Shown piece by piece: positions 1 to 7,797 of a stretch of 64,000 nt of DNA. Below the pieces are notes generated by a model. That model saw only the letters and a program-made list of their open reading frames with translations, was not told where the DNA came from and made no database searches. Source of the stretch: Geomesophilobacter sediminis (GTDB taxonomy: Bacteria > Desulfobacterota > Desulfuromonadia > Geobacterales > Geobacteraceae); assembly GCF_016458275.1 (NCBI RefSeq), contig NZ_JAEMHM010000008.1, positions 1 through 64,000 on the forward strand, written 5' to 3'. The stretch's first letter is position 1; the number at the start of each line of letters is the position of its first letter. The position numbers were made by a program, and so were the translations under genes.

Positions 1-647
1 TGAAGCCAGAACTTGGCACCTTCATTCTCGGCAGTCCACATCCCAAGGATCTCCTTGATCCCTTCAGCTGTGATGCCTATGCCGAGGTAGACGGCCTTGT
101 TAATAACATGTCCATTGTGCCGGACTCTGACCCTGATTGCATCCAGGTACACGATCGGGTAAACCTCATCCAACGGCCGATTCTGCCATTGTTTTACTTC
201 ATCTGCGATGGCATCAGTCACCTGCGAAACGAGGGTCGGCGATATTTCTACCCCATACATCTCTTGAAGATGGCTCAGAATATCACGTGTCGTCATCCCG
301 CGGGCATACATGGAGATGATCTTGTCGTCAAAGCCGGTAAAGCGGCTCTGCCCTTTCGGAAGGATTACTGGTTCAAAAGTTCCGTTTCGGTCCCGTGGTA
401 CGGTAACTTCAAGCGTGCCAAACTCACCTTTCACCGTCTTCTTGTAGGTTCCATTACGTGAGTTACCGCTGTTATTACCGTCTGGGGAATGCCTCTCGTA
501 GCCGAGATGATCTGTCATCTCGACCTGCATGGCCCGCTCCAGGACACGCTTAGTCAGCTGTTTCAGAAGACCGTTTTCGCCAACAATCTCTTCGGGTTTC
601 TTGCAGTCCTTCATCAAAGCATCAAGCAATTCATCTACACTGGCCAT
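1..647 (-). CDS. IS256-family transposase, N-terminal part (runs off the window)
   Basis: Reading the minus strand from the ATG at 647 gives an open frame to the window edge starting MASVDELLDALMKDCKKPEE. It contains the IS256/Mutator hallmarks: an N-terminal region with MTDHLGYERH followed by NSRNGTYKKTVKGEFG and PRDRNGTFEP, and the first catalytic aspartate in VYLDAIRVR. The rest of the DDE domain lies outside the window. A GGAGGGAGC Shine-Dalgarno sits just upstream. The protein would cut and join the element ends. It disrupts or abuts the primase remnant next to it. The family is very recognisable; whether the copy is intact cannot be seen. Confidence 0.93.
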   Translation of the reverse strand, partial: MASVDELLDALMKDCKKPEEIVGENGLLKQLTKRVLERAMQVEMTDHLGYERHSPDGNNSGNSRNGTYKKTVKGEFGTLEVTVPRDRNGTFEPVILPKGQSRFTGFDDKIISMYARGMTTRDILSHLQEMYGVEISPTLVSQVTDAIADEVKQWQNRPLDEVYPIVYLDAIRVRVRHNGHVINKAVYLGIGITAEGIKEILGMWTAENEGAKFWL

Positions 648-683
648 CGGCTCCCTCCTGTCGAGTGGGTTCTAACCGAAAAT

Positions 684-712
684 GGCCATTTACACAAAGG
701 ATTTTACAGGCC
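684..712. mobile_element. Probable terminal inverted repeat of the IS256-type element
   Basis: The stretch between the transposase start and the neighbouring pseudogene reads, on the minus strand, GGCCTGTAAAATCC followed by TTTGTGTAAATGGCC. This resembles the ends of IS256-family elements, which typically contain TGTGTAAAT. A related end-like sequence without a transposase occurs at 36726-36751. The exact boundary and target duplication cannot be fixed because the other end is outside the window. Confidence 0.55.
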
Positions 713-749
713 CGGGGGCCTTTTTCAATTGTCCCCATCAGTCGTCTTA

Positions 750-1103
750 TCATGCGCCATGTCGATGATTCCGCTGAGGGAAGTCCGCCGTCGTCAAGCT
801 GGCTTCGACTCCTTCCCTAGGTTTTTGATCTTCTTCCTCGTCCGGTTTGAGCAAGCCCAGATCGTTCCCTTGGCACAACTGGGCGACAGCGATCTCGCGT
901 CATCCTCCGACAATCTCTTGATCGCTGAAAGAAACGCCCACTGGTCCGGATAAGATACAAACTCCTCGTCTACGAATTCGCTGTTCCCGGCCTTTCTTGC
1001 CTCTTTCTATTAGATTGCCGAGGCCGCCTTTCGGCATGGTGTCCTGTTGGGGAAAAATCTGTCGTACAGGATCTTTCCAACGCTCACATCTGACCTCGAT
1101 CAT
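750..1103 (-). pseudogene. Remnant of a TOTE conflict-system archaeo-eukaryotic primase domain
   Basis: Three consecutive minus-strand frames together give a recognisable primase fragment. The first frame carries FPQQDTMPKGGLGNLI. The second, after a frameshift near 995, carries NSEFVDEEFVSYPDQWAFLS and AIKRLSEDDAR. The third carries IAVAQLCQGNDLGLLKPDE. The QDTxPKGGxGNLI and YPDQWAFL strings are, from memory, hallmark segments of the AEP domain of TOTE (primase-helicase) conflict proteins. The usual ALPLQ after GNLI is missing, there are at least two frameshifts, and neither the N-terminal catalytic part nor the helicase is present. The fragment is therefore dead. It ends about 40 bp from the IS256 end. 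Confidence 0.7.
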
Positions 1104-1145
1104 CTTCCATGAGAAACGGCTCTCAGCCCTTAAATAAGAGAGAGT

Positions 1146-2528
1146 TTATGATTTTTCCCGCCACGCCTTGAATTCCGATGGCCGCAGACGAAACCGTGCG
1201 ATATTGCCTTCGTGCAGGCCGTTCAATTCCGCCTGGACCAGGGTGACGAAGCGTAGCCGATCCTGGTTCGGGATGTGTTCCGCGGTCCATCTGTCGACAT
1301 CCAGAGGCACTGGAGAAGCGTTGACGACAACGTTGCGGATAACCTCGATCAAGGCGGAGCGATACTTTAGGCGGAACGGATCGGGCTCCCCCAACTCTTC
1401 CCTGGTGCTCAGGTAGCGTTTGACCGACCGTTCGTACCCCCAGACAAAGATGTCGCGCAAGAGTTCTATGCGGTTCAGCTCGTAAATCCCAAGGATCCCC
1501 TCGACGTAGGCTCGTTTTGGCACGTCAATAAAGGAGAGCGGACAGAGGTTGTTGCTGATGAGGGGGATGTTAGCCGAGAGACGTGCCACCCGTTTGTTGA
1601 CATCCTCAAACGGTTGCAGATAGGAGAGATGCACCAAAGCGAAGAACGATTGCTCAAAGGGGTCGGAAATGGCAGCCGCAATGTCAAGAAACCGCTGAAA
1701 GTATTCGTTAAGAAGTTGCGGGGTAGACAGCGGTGTGTAGACCGATCCACCGATGCCGACGGCGATCTGACGCAGCATGCCGCAGGCCTGCGGGTTGGGG
1801 AGGAGGTTGTCCGACAGCAGCGCGTGGAGGTTCAGAATGGAGTACCTGTTGAAACTGACCTCCTCGGCCGACTCTACAAGAAACTCGATGGCCTGTTTGT
1901 GATTCAGGATCATCTGGGTCTCCAGCGCATTCTTCCCCTCTGCCGCCTGGCCGAAAGATATCAGACGCTCCGTTTCCAGTAAGGAGTAGGTATTGCCTTC
2001 CAGATAGCTGGACGCCCAGGAGAGGTCAATAAGCAACCTTCCCATTACCTGCCGGGCCACGGTGCCGGCGGGTAAAACTCCCTGGTGGGAACGGCCGATC
2101 TGATGCAGATGGGAACGGATGGCGTCGTCAAGATAGGGGCCGGACTGGGGGTAGGAGATGAGGAAGTCGCGTTTATAGCCGACGGGTTCGCGACGCTGAA
2201 TCGGTTGGCTGACATAACTGCGAACCGCGCGTCCGGCCTCGGAGAGGGGAATAAGCGAGTCTCCCGGCTCCGTGATCTTGGCCAACTCTGGAACCTGGGG
2301 CCAATAGACGCGTCCCTTGAATAGTCCCGTGGCGCGTATGCGGTGGCTCTCGATGAGCACGCCAAGGCGCCGCAAAAGGGACCGCCGATTCAATACCATT
2401 CCCGCTGCGGAAAGGACCTTTTCCAGGTCGCTTATACCGATTCCCTGTGGATACGACGCGAGCTGTTGCTCGATCTGCCTCAGTTCTTGTTCTGCACTAT
2501 GCTTAGGCACGAGAAATCCTTTTGTCAT
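1146..2528 (-). CDS. Fic-family protein with N-terminal winged-helix-like region and atypical Fic motif
   Basis: Fic proteins usually transfer AMP from ATP to protein hydroxyls. The middle of the protein carries a class II-type inhibitory helix (ASSYLEGN, about residues 171-178). The Fic core reads QPFEDVNKRVARLS (about 304-317), against the canonical HPFxxGNGR. The catalytic His is Gln and the first Gly is Val, so canonical AMPylation is doubtful. The N-terminal 90 residues look like an HTH/winged-helix module and the C-terminus is also helical. I prefer the ATG at 2528: the alternative TTG at 2549 lies inside the operator palindrome. The gene stands alone between the primase remnant and the rhodanese gene, and is probably autoregulated through the palindrome at 2541-2570. 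Confidence 0.85.
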   Translation of the reverse strand: MTKGFLVPKHSAEQELRQIEQQLASYPQGIGISDLEKVLSAAGMVLNRRSLLRRLGVLIESHRIRATGLFKGRVYWPQVPELAKITEPGDSLIPLSEAGRAVRSYVSQPIQRREPVGYKRDFLISYPQSGPYLDDAIRSHLHQIGRSHQGVLPAGTVARQVMGRLLIDLSWASSYLEGNTYSLLETERLISFGQAAEGKNALETQMILNHKQAIEFLVESAEEVSFNRYSILNLHALLSDNLLPNPQACGMLRQIAVGIGGSVYTPLSTPQLLNEYFQRFLDIAAAISDPFEQSFFALVHLSYLQPFEDVNKRVARLSANIPLISNNLCPLSFIDVPKRAYVEGILGIYELNRIELLRDIFVWGYERSVKRYLSTREELGEPDPFRLKYRSALIEVIRNVVVNASPVPLDVDRWTAEHIPNQDRLRFVTLVQAELNGLHEGNIARFRLRPSEFKAWREKS

Positions 2529-2540
2529 AAAAAATCGCTT

Positions 2541-2570
2541 TCGTGACAATATAATATAATTTTGTCACGA
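2541..2570. promoter_or_regulatory. Palindromic operator overlapping the fic promoter
   Basis: There is a perfect 9-bp inverted repeat, TCGTGACAA and TTGTCACGA, separated by 12 AT-rich bases. On the minus strand a promoter-like pair TTGATT (17-bp spacer) TTATAT overlaps it, so a bound protein would block transcription. Related half-sites lie nearby at about 2521 (TTGTCA) and 2582 (TCGCGACA). The HTH-like N-terminus of the Fic protein makes autorepression likely but unproven. Confidence 0.65.
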
Positions 2571-2694
2571 AAATCAATATTCGCGACACGGCGAGGCGCT
2601 GGGCCGTTTCCATGAATTTGCCAGTGTTGAGGCTCTTCTGAGCGGTGAAGGGGGGCTATAAAAATACTAAAAAGATAGACCAACAATTTTATTA

Positions 2695-2840
2695 TTGACT
2701 TTGCAGATTGCTTTTTGTAGATTGGCACCACGACGAACGGCGCTGACCGCCGCTTCCGAAACCGAAACCACGACTGACCAGAAAAACTGGAGGTCAAGGA
2801 TTGAGCGTTTTCGCTCTGATTCCTTGACCTCTTTTTTTTT
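2695..2840 (+). promoter_or_regulatory. Promoter plus terminator-containing leader of the rhodanese lipoprotein gene (leader A)
   Basis: A good sigma70-type promoter, TTGACT (2695-2700), 17-bp spacer, TAGATT (2718-2723), starts a leader of about 170 nt. The leader holds CTGACCAG (2774-2781), four bases, ACTGGAGG (2786-2793), and then an intrinsic terminator. In the terminator GAGGTCAAGGA (2790-2800) pairs with TCCTTGACCTC (2821-2831), closed by an inner GAGCG/CGCTC stem and followed by nine T. This lies about 58 nt before the start codon, so expression should need readthrough. The same layout, with both 8-mers and the same 4-nt gap, occurs in the leader at 16665-16787. The ligand or protein that controls it is unknown. 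Confidence 0.75.
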
Positions 2841-2898
2841 CTGGTAACTACCCCCGGCCGCAATGGTTTGGGGCTCGAACCAGAAAGGAGACCTGCCT

Positions 2899-4068
2899 AT
2901 GAAGATCAAACTGCTCATTGCCGTCCTCGCCCTGTCCGTAAGCGCCGCTGCGACCGCGCTCCTTAGCGGGTGCAACAGCTCCGCCGCCTCGGCGGCCACC
3001 ACGCCGGCCGCCACCGCCCAGCTCTCGGATTACTTCAAGTCGACCGACTGGGTCGCCGCTCATGCCAGCGACGCCAATTTCGTCATCGTCGACACCCGTT
3101 CGGCGGCAGCTTACGCCGCGGGGCACATCCCGGGAGCCATCAGCATCCCGAGAACCCAGTTCTACTTCGCACGCAACGTGATCGACCCGGCGACCGGCTC
3201 GTACAAGGTCGACGGCAGCGGCAACCCGGTCAAGATCGCCTACGACATCCCGACCCAGGCGGAACTGGTGGACATTCTGACCCGAAACGGCATCACCCCG
3301 GACACCACCGTCGTTTCCTACGACAACGACACCTCCTCCTACGGGCCGCGGGTGGTCTGGGTGCTGAAGAGCTACGGCCACGCCAAGGCGTACGCCATCG
3401 ACGGCGGCATCGACAAGTGGAAAGACGTTGACGGCCGCGCCCTGAGCACCACCGCGGTAACCCCGACGCCGAGTGCGAAGCCGTACAAGATCGGCGCCGT
3501 CAACCTCTTCCGGGTCAATAAAGCCGACGTCGCGGCCGTGATCGACACCGCCAACGGGAACCATACCAAAGCCGGATACGTCATCTCCGACGTGCGCACC
3601 CCCAGCGAGTACACCGGGGTCGCCACGACCGTGACCTCCGGAGCCGCCTCCACCGGGACTTGGAGCCTGAGCAGCACCCCCTTTGTTTACAGCACCAACG
3701 CTGGAGCCCGGCCGGGGCACATTCCCTATGCCAAGTTCAGCGATTACGAATCCGACGTTTTCACCGACTACATCAACCCGACTACCGGCCAGCCGGTGGC
3801 CAGCAGCCTCCAGTCCGGGCGCAACGTAAAGGTGCTTAAGAGCGCCACCGACATCCAGGCGCACTTCACCAGCCTCGGCATCACCCCGGACAAGACGATC
3901 TACAACCATTGCGAAGGGGGCTTCCGCTCCGGCGTCTATACGCTGATCCAGCTCGGCCTCGGCTACCAGAACGTCTACAACTACGACGGTTCCTGGAACG
4001 AGTGGTCCATCCAGGACAACACCCTCTACCCGGTGGTTACCGGGGACGGCCGGATCAGCGGGCCGTAA
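2899..4068 (+). CDS. Exported lipoprotein with two rhodanese domains (thiosulfate sulfurtransferase-like)
   Basis: Rhodaneses move sulfane sulfur from a donor to a thiol or cyanide acceptor. The protein begins MKIKLLIAVLALSVSAA and has a lipobox ending LLSGC, so it should be lipidated and face the periplasm or cell surface. Domain 1 (about residues 45-190) has the DTR and GHIPGAISIP motifs but no active-site Cys (VVSYDND in its place). Domain 2 (about 205-385) has a six-residue active loop CEGGFR after YNH, so it is probably catalytic. Both domains carry long inserts. The start at 2899 is chosen for the AAAGGAG site 8 nt upstream and the signal peptide; a longer in-frame start exists at 2863. 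It is transcribed through leader A. Confidence 0.88.
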   Translation: MKIKLLIAVLALSVSAAATALLSGCNSSAASAATTPAATAQLSDYFKSTDWVAAHASDANFVIVDTRSAAAYAAGHIPGAISIPRTQFYFARNVIDPATGSYKVDGSGNPVKIAYDIPTQAELVDILTRNGITPDTTVVSYDNDTSSYGPRVVWVLKSYGHAKAYAIDGGIDKWKDVDGRALSTTAVTPTPSAKPYKIGAVNLFRVNKADVAAVIDTANGNHTKAGYVISDVRTPSEYTGVATTVTSGAASTGTWSLSSTPFVYSTNAGARPGHIPYAKFSDYESDVFTDYINPTTGQPVASSLQSGRNVKVLKSATDIQAHFTSLGITPDKTIYNHCEGGFRSGVYTLIQLGLGYQNVYNYDGSWNEWSIQDNTLYPVVTGDGRISGP

Positions 4069-4293
4069 CACAAAAGAAAGCTGATGGGCGTCACCTGGAT
4101 ATGCGCGTCACTTCAGTCAAGGCCTCCCTCCCGGCTGGGAGGGAGGTTCTTGCCCAACGTACCTTCTCCTTCAGGAGCGCGCGGAAGGGCCAGCTTGGAA
4201 ACCCCACCCTCACCCCGACCCTCTCCCTGAGGGCGAGGGAGGTAACGGCCTTGTCGCAGATGGCGAATCAGCACATGGAATGAGGAAAGCATC
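4069..4293 (+). repeat. Intergenic hairpin and CCCTCACCCCGACCCTCTCCC-type palindromic repeat
   Basis: No gene is visible. The sequence has a strong hairpin (CCTCCCTCCC/GGGAGGGAGG, about 4124-4148). It also has an interspersed-repeat sequence at 4201-4243 of the 'ACCCTCACCCCGACC...GAGGGCGAGGG' type seen between genes in many proteobacteria. A diverged relative lies at 9361-9437. The hairpin may act as a weak terminator after the rhodanese gene. Confidence 0.5.
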
Positions 4294-5133
4294 ATGTTAC
4301 GTACCTTTCTGACAGTTTTTGCCGCGGCGGCGCTCCTTGCGTCGACCGCTACCCCGTCCCGGGCCGGCGCCTGGACCGAAGCCAAGGGGGGCTACTACGA
4401 CAAGTTCTCCTTCAATTACTACTATTCCGACGAGAGTTTCGGCTCCGACGGCAAGCGTTCCAACTCGGCGCTCGACGGGAAATTCCACGACCGCAACCTG
4501 ACCAACTACCTGGAGTACGGCATTACCGATCGCCTCACCGTCATCAACTCCCTCACCTACAAATGGCTGCGCAACGAGTACGATGCCACGGTCACCCGCG
4601 GCGATGGCCTGGGAGACGTCGACCTGGGGGTGAAATACAAGCTGATCGACAGCCCGAAGGGGGGGATCGTATCCAGCCAGCTGCTGGTGAAGATCCCGGG
4701 AGCCTACAGCAAGACCGACCAGCTCCCGCTCGGAAACGGCCAGTATGACACGGAGTTGCGCCTGCTCTACGGCCGCTCCCTCTATCCGGCGGTCCCCGGC
4801 TACGCGAACCTCGAGTTCGGTTACCGGTGGCGGGCGGGGGATCCGTCCGACGAAATCCGCTACCTGGTGGAGTTCGGCGTCGATCTGACCCGTGCGCTCT
4901 ACGCCCGCACCAAGCTCGACGGCACCTTGAGCGTGGACAACGGGAAGATGCTTGACGGCAACGGCAACCCGACCGCCACCAACAACTTCGACCTCGGCAA
5001 GCTGGAGGTGGCCCTGGGTTACAAGATCACCGAGAACTGGGGCGTCGAGGCTACCTACACTCCCTCGCTCTACGGACAAAACACGGCCGCCGGCGCCACC
5101 TACAGCGTCGGCATCTTCGTCAAGAACCCGTGA
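4294..5133 (+). CDS. Exported beta-barrel-like outer-membrane protein, function unknown
   Basis: The 279-residue protein has a cleavable signal peptide (MLRTFLTVFAAAALLASTAT, cleavage after SRA). The mature part alternates aromatic and polar residues in short strands separated by Gly/Asp/Asn turns (YGITDRLTVINSLTYKW, GLGDVDLGVKYK, LEFGYRWRAGD), ending in YSVGIFVKNP. This pattern fits a small outer-membrane beta-barrel of the MetA/phenol-degradation-type channel group. It sits 11 nt upstream of the iron-sulfur/TVP38 gene, suggesting one transcript. The transported substrate cannot be told from sequence. Confidence 0.7.
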   Translation: MLRTFLTVFAAAALLASTATPSRAGAWTEAKGGYYDKFSFNYYYSDESFGSDGKRSNSALDGKFHDRNLTNYLEYGITDRLTVINSLTYKWLRNEYDATVTRGDGLGDVDLGVKYKLIDSPKGGIVSSQLLVKIPGAYSKTDQLPLGNGQYDTELRLLYGRSLYPAVPGYANLEFGYRWRAGDPSDEIRYLVEFGVDLTRALYARTKLDGTLSVDNGKMLDGNGNPTATNNFDLGKLEVALGYKITENWGVEATYTPSLYGQNTAAGATYSVGIFVKNP

Positions 5134-5144
5134 AGAGGTAAGCC

Positions 5145-6974
5145 ATGGCTACTTCCCATCCCATACCCGGCCGGGCCGGACAGGCGCTTGACCAACGGCT
5201 GAACCAGGTCCGCGAAGGGTGCACGTCGTGTGGTGCCTGCACCAGGGACTGTGCCTTTCTGCAAAAATACGGGACCCCGAAGCGCCTTGCCGAGACCTAC
5301 GACCGGTCCGATCCGGAAACGGTAAGGCGCAGCTTCGAATGCAGCCTGTGCGGTCTGTGCGAGACGCAGTGCCCGGAGGGGCTCGAACTCGATGCCTTCT
5401 TCCTGGAGATGCGGCGCGACGCGGTGGAGCGCGGGGAGGGGATTTTCCCGGAGCACCGCCCCCTGGTTACCTACGAACGGCTGGGAACCTCGCCGCGCTT
5501 CACGCTCTACCGGCTGCCGCAGGGGTGTCGCACCGTCTTCTTTCCCGGGTGCTCCCTTGCCGGTACCCGTCCCGACGGCGTCCGCAACATCTTCGCCGCG
5601 CTGCAAAAGGCGGAGCCGACGGCAGGGATCGTCTTCGACTGCTGCATGAAGCCCTCGCACATGCTGGGGCGCGAGCGGCAGGTCGATACCATGTTTTCGG
5701 AGTTGCGCCAATGGCTTATCGAGGCCGGGGTCCGGGAGGTGCTGGTTGCCTGCCCGAACTGCCAGGCGATGTTCGCCGCCTTCGGCGCCGGGCTCAAGGT
5801 AAAGACGGTTTGGGAAGCGCTGGATGCCGCGGGGTTCGAGCCCACCCCGACGCACGGCGTGGTGACGGTGCACGACCCCTGCGTGGTGCGGAACTTCCCG
5901 GCCACCCACCAGGCGGTGCGCAACCTGCTCCGACGCCAGGGGGTGGCCATCGAGGAGATGGCGCATTCCGGCACCCGGACGGTCTGCTGCGGCAAGGGGG
6001 GCGCCGTCGATATGTTGAACCCGGAACTGGCGGCCAGCTGGGGGGAGCTTCGTAAAGAAGAGGCAGCGGGGCGCTGGGTGGTGACCTACTGCGCCGGCTG
6101 CGTCCAGGGGCTGGGCCGGTACACCTCGACCGACCACCTGGTGGACCTCCTCTTTGCGCCGGAGCAAACCCTGGCGGGGCGCAAGAAGGGAGCCGCCGCG
6201 CCGTTCACCTACGTAAACCGTCTGCTTTTGAAACGATCGTTCAAACGGAAGGAGGGATTTGCCGTGACTAAAGAACGTAATCCACAGCCGGGCCAGCCGG
6301 CACGAGGCCCTTGGAAGCCGATCCTCGCGGCTCTTTTGCTCATCGCCGCGGTGGCCGCGGTCCAGCTTTCCGGGGGGACCCAGTACCTTCAGCAGGAACG
6401 CCTTCAGGCCCTGATCGGGAGCTATGGCGCGCTCGCTCCGGCCGCCTACGTCCTGCTCTATGCGCTGGCTCCGGTCCTGTTCCTGCCGGGGCTTCCGATC
6501 ACCATCGTCGGCGGAATCGTGTTCGGACCGGTCTGGGGCGTGGTCTATACCATCGTGGGGGCCACCGCGGGGGCGTCCCTTGCCTTCCTCGTGGCACGAT
6601 ACGTGGCCCGGGACTGGGTGGCCGCGAAGCTCACCGGACCGAGGTGGGACAAGCTCGACCGCGAGGTGGCCCAGCACGGCTGGAAAGTGGTCGCCTTCAC
6701 CCGGCTCATCCCGGCGTTTCCCTTCAACCTTTTGAACTACGCCTTCGGGTTGACCAGCGTTTCCTTCCTGCAGTACCTTGTGGCGACCTTCGTGTGCATG
6801 CTGCCGGCCTGCATCGCGTACATAGTTTTCTCCAGCTCGCTGCTCGGACTGATCAGCGGGAAAGTATCGCCGACGGCTCTGGTGGGGATCGTGCTGATCG
6901 CCCTGGTGTCCCTGCTGCCGGTGGCCTACCGGAAGATCAAAGGCCGCACCGCCGTGGAGGCGGGGCAGGAGTGA
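5145..6974 (+). CDS. Fusion of a CCG-domain iron-sulfur oxidoreductase with a TVP38/DedA-type membrane domain
   Basis: Residues 1-360 resemble heterodisulfide reductase subunit D/GlpC-type proteins. There are two 4Fe-4S motifs (CTSCGACTRDC and CSLCGLCETQCPE) and then two CCG-type cysteine blocks (FFPGCSLAGT...DCCMKPSH and HDPCVVRNF...CCGKGG...CAGC). Residues about 385-600 form a TVP38/TMEM64 (SNARE-associated/VTT) domain with several membrane helices, the GGIVFGPVWG loop and the FTRLIPAFPFNLLNYAFG signature. In most genomes these are separate proteins. An in-frame GTG at 6264 with a strong GGAGGG site lies at the junction, so the membrane half may also be made alone. The stop overlaps the next gene's start, indicating translational coupling. 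Confidence 0.87.
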   Translation: MATSHPIPGRAGQALDQRLNQVREGCTSCGACTRDCAFLQKYGTPKRLAETYDRSDPETVRRSFECSLCGLCETQCPEGLELDAFFLEMRRDAVERGEGIFPEHRPLVTYERLGTSPRFTLYRLPQGCRTVFFPGCSLAGTRPDGVRNIFAALQKAEPTAGIVFDCCMKPSHMLGRERQVDTMFSELRQWLIEAGVREVLVACPNCQAMFAAFGAGLKVKTVWEALDAAGFEPTPTHGVVTVHDPCVVRNFPATHQAVRNLLRRQGVAIEEMAHSGTRTVCCGKGGAVDMLNPELAASWGELRKEEAAGRWVVTYCAGCVQGLGRYTSTDHLVDLLFAPEQTLAGRKKGAAAPFTYVNRLLLKRSFKRKEGFAVTKERNPQPGQPARGPWKPILAALLLIAAVAAVQLSGGTQYLQQERLQALIGSYGALAPAAYVLLYALAPVLFLPGLPITIVGGIVFGPVWGVVYTIVGATAGASLAFLVARYVARDWVAAKLTGPRWDKLDREVAQHGWKVVAFTRLIPAFPFNLLNYAFGLTSVSFLQYLVATFVCMLPACIAYIVFSSSLLGLISGKVSPTALVGIVLIALVSLLPVAYRKIKGRTAVEAGQE

Positions 6975-7723
6975 GTGCCGCCGGTACCGACATAGCGCTG
7001 GTGATTCCGGCGCGCAACGAAGAGTTGACCCTGCCGGGGGTATTGCAAGGGCTCCCCTCGGTATTTTCCAGGGTGGTCGTGGTCGATAACGGATCGACCG
7101 ACGGCACCGCGGCGGTGGCGCGGACCTGCGGTGCCGAGGTGGTCCACGAGCCGGCCGCCGGATATGGCAGAGCGTGCTTGGCGGGGCTGGCGGCGCTCCG
7201 GAGCGATCCCCCCGATCTGGTCGCCTTCGTCGACGCCGACGGGAGCGACGACCTCGCCTGTCTGCCGCTTTTGATCGCGCCGGTCGTCAAAGGGGAGCAG
7301 GATCTGGTGCTTGGGGCACGGGTTCCCGCGGTACGGCAGGCACTGAGCCTCCAGCAGCGCTTCGGGCACCTGCTCGCCACCGGGCTGATCCGGTTCATCT
7401 GGAAGCATCGGTTTGCCGACCTGGGACCGATGCGGGTGATCCGCTGGACGGCGCTGGAACGGCTCTCCATGGCCGATCAGAATTTCGGGTGGACCGTGGA
7501 GATGCAGGTGCGGGCCGTGAAGCGGCGGCTCAGGATCGCGGAAATACCGGTGCCGTACTATCCACGGCGGGCCGGGAAGTCCAAGATCAGCCGGACGGTG
7601 AGCGGAACCGTCCGGGCCGGGACGATCATCCTTTCGGTGATAGCCAGGGAGCTGCTGCGCGATCTGCGGGAGCCGGCTGCGGTCGAGCCCGCATTGGCGC
7701 CCGGCGTGGCCCCGGCGGATTGA
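6971..7723 (+). CDS. Family 2 glycosyltransferase (dolichol-phosphate-mannose-synthase type)
   Basis: This GT-A fold enzyme should transfer a sugar from a nucleotide donor, probably to a lipid carrier. Motifs visible: IALVIPARNEELTLPGVL, VVDNGSTDGTA, and the metal-binding DAD in LVAFVDADGSDD. A later LGPMRVIRW...GWTVEMQVRA segment and RRAGKSKISRTVSGT are typical of the DPM1/GtrB-like group. Length is 250 residues with one weakly hydrophobic segment near the C-terminus. The GTG start at 6971 overlaps the upstream TGA (GTGA), so it is coupled to the iron-sulfur/TVP38 gene. GT2 enzymes of this kind are often found with TVP38 proteins and ArsS-like radical SAM genes; the acceptor is unknown. Confidence 0.88.
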   Translation: MSAAGTDIALVIPARNEELTLPGVLQGLPSVFSRVVVVDNGSTDGTAAVARTCGAEVVHEPAAGYGRACLAGLAALRSDPPDLVAFVDADGSDDLACLPLLIAPVVKGEQDLVLGARVPAVRQALSLQQRFGHLLATGLIRFIWKHRFADLGPMRVIRWTALERLSMADQNFGWTVEMQVRAVKRRLRIAEIPVPYYPRRAGKSKISRTVSGTVRAGTIILSVIARELLRDLREPAAVEPALAPGVAPAD

Positions 7724-7797
7724 ACTACCGATCGCTTCGGCTGGATCGAAACCGCAGGGGGGCTTGGTCCCGCCCACCCATTACGCAAGAAGCCCCC

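Noticed and set aside
900-1103. Intact 67-residue gene
   Set aside because: Its second half is out of frame with the primase homology, which continues in the next frames; it is part of a pseudogene.
2695-2840. c-di-GMP (GEMM) riboswitch
   Set aside because: The leader lacks the GEMM core segments around GGCAAACC and CGCAAAGCC; leader B also lacks them.
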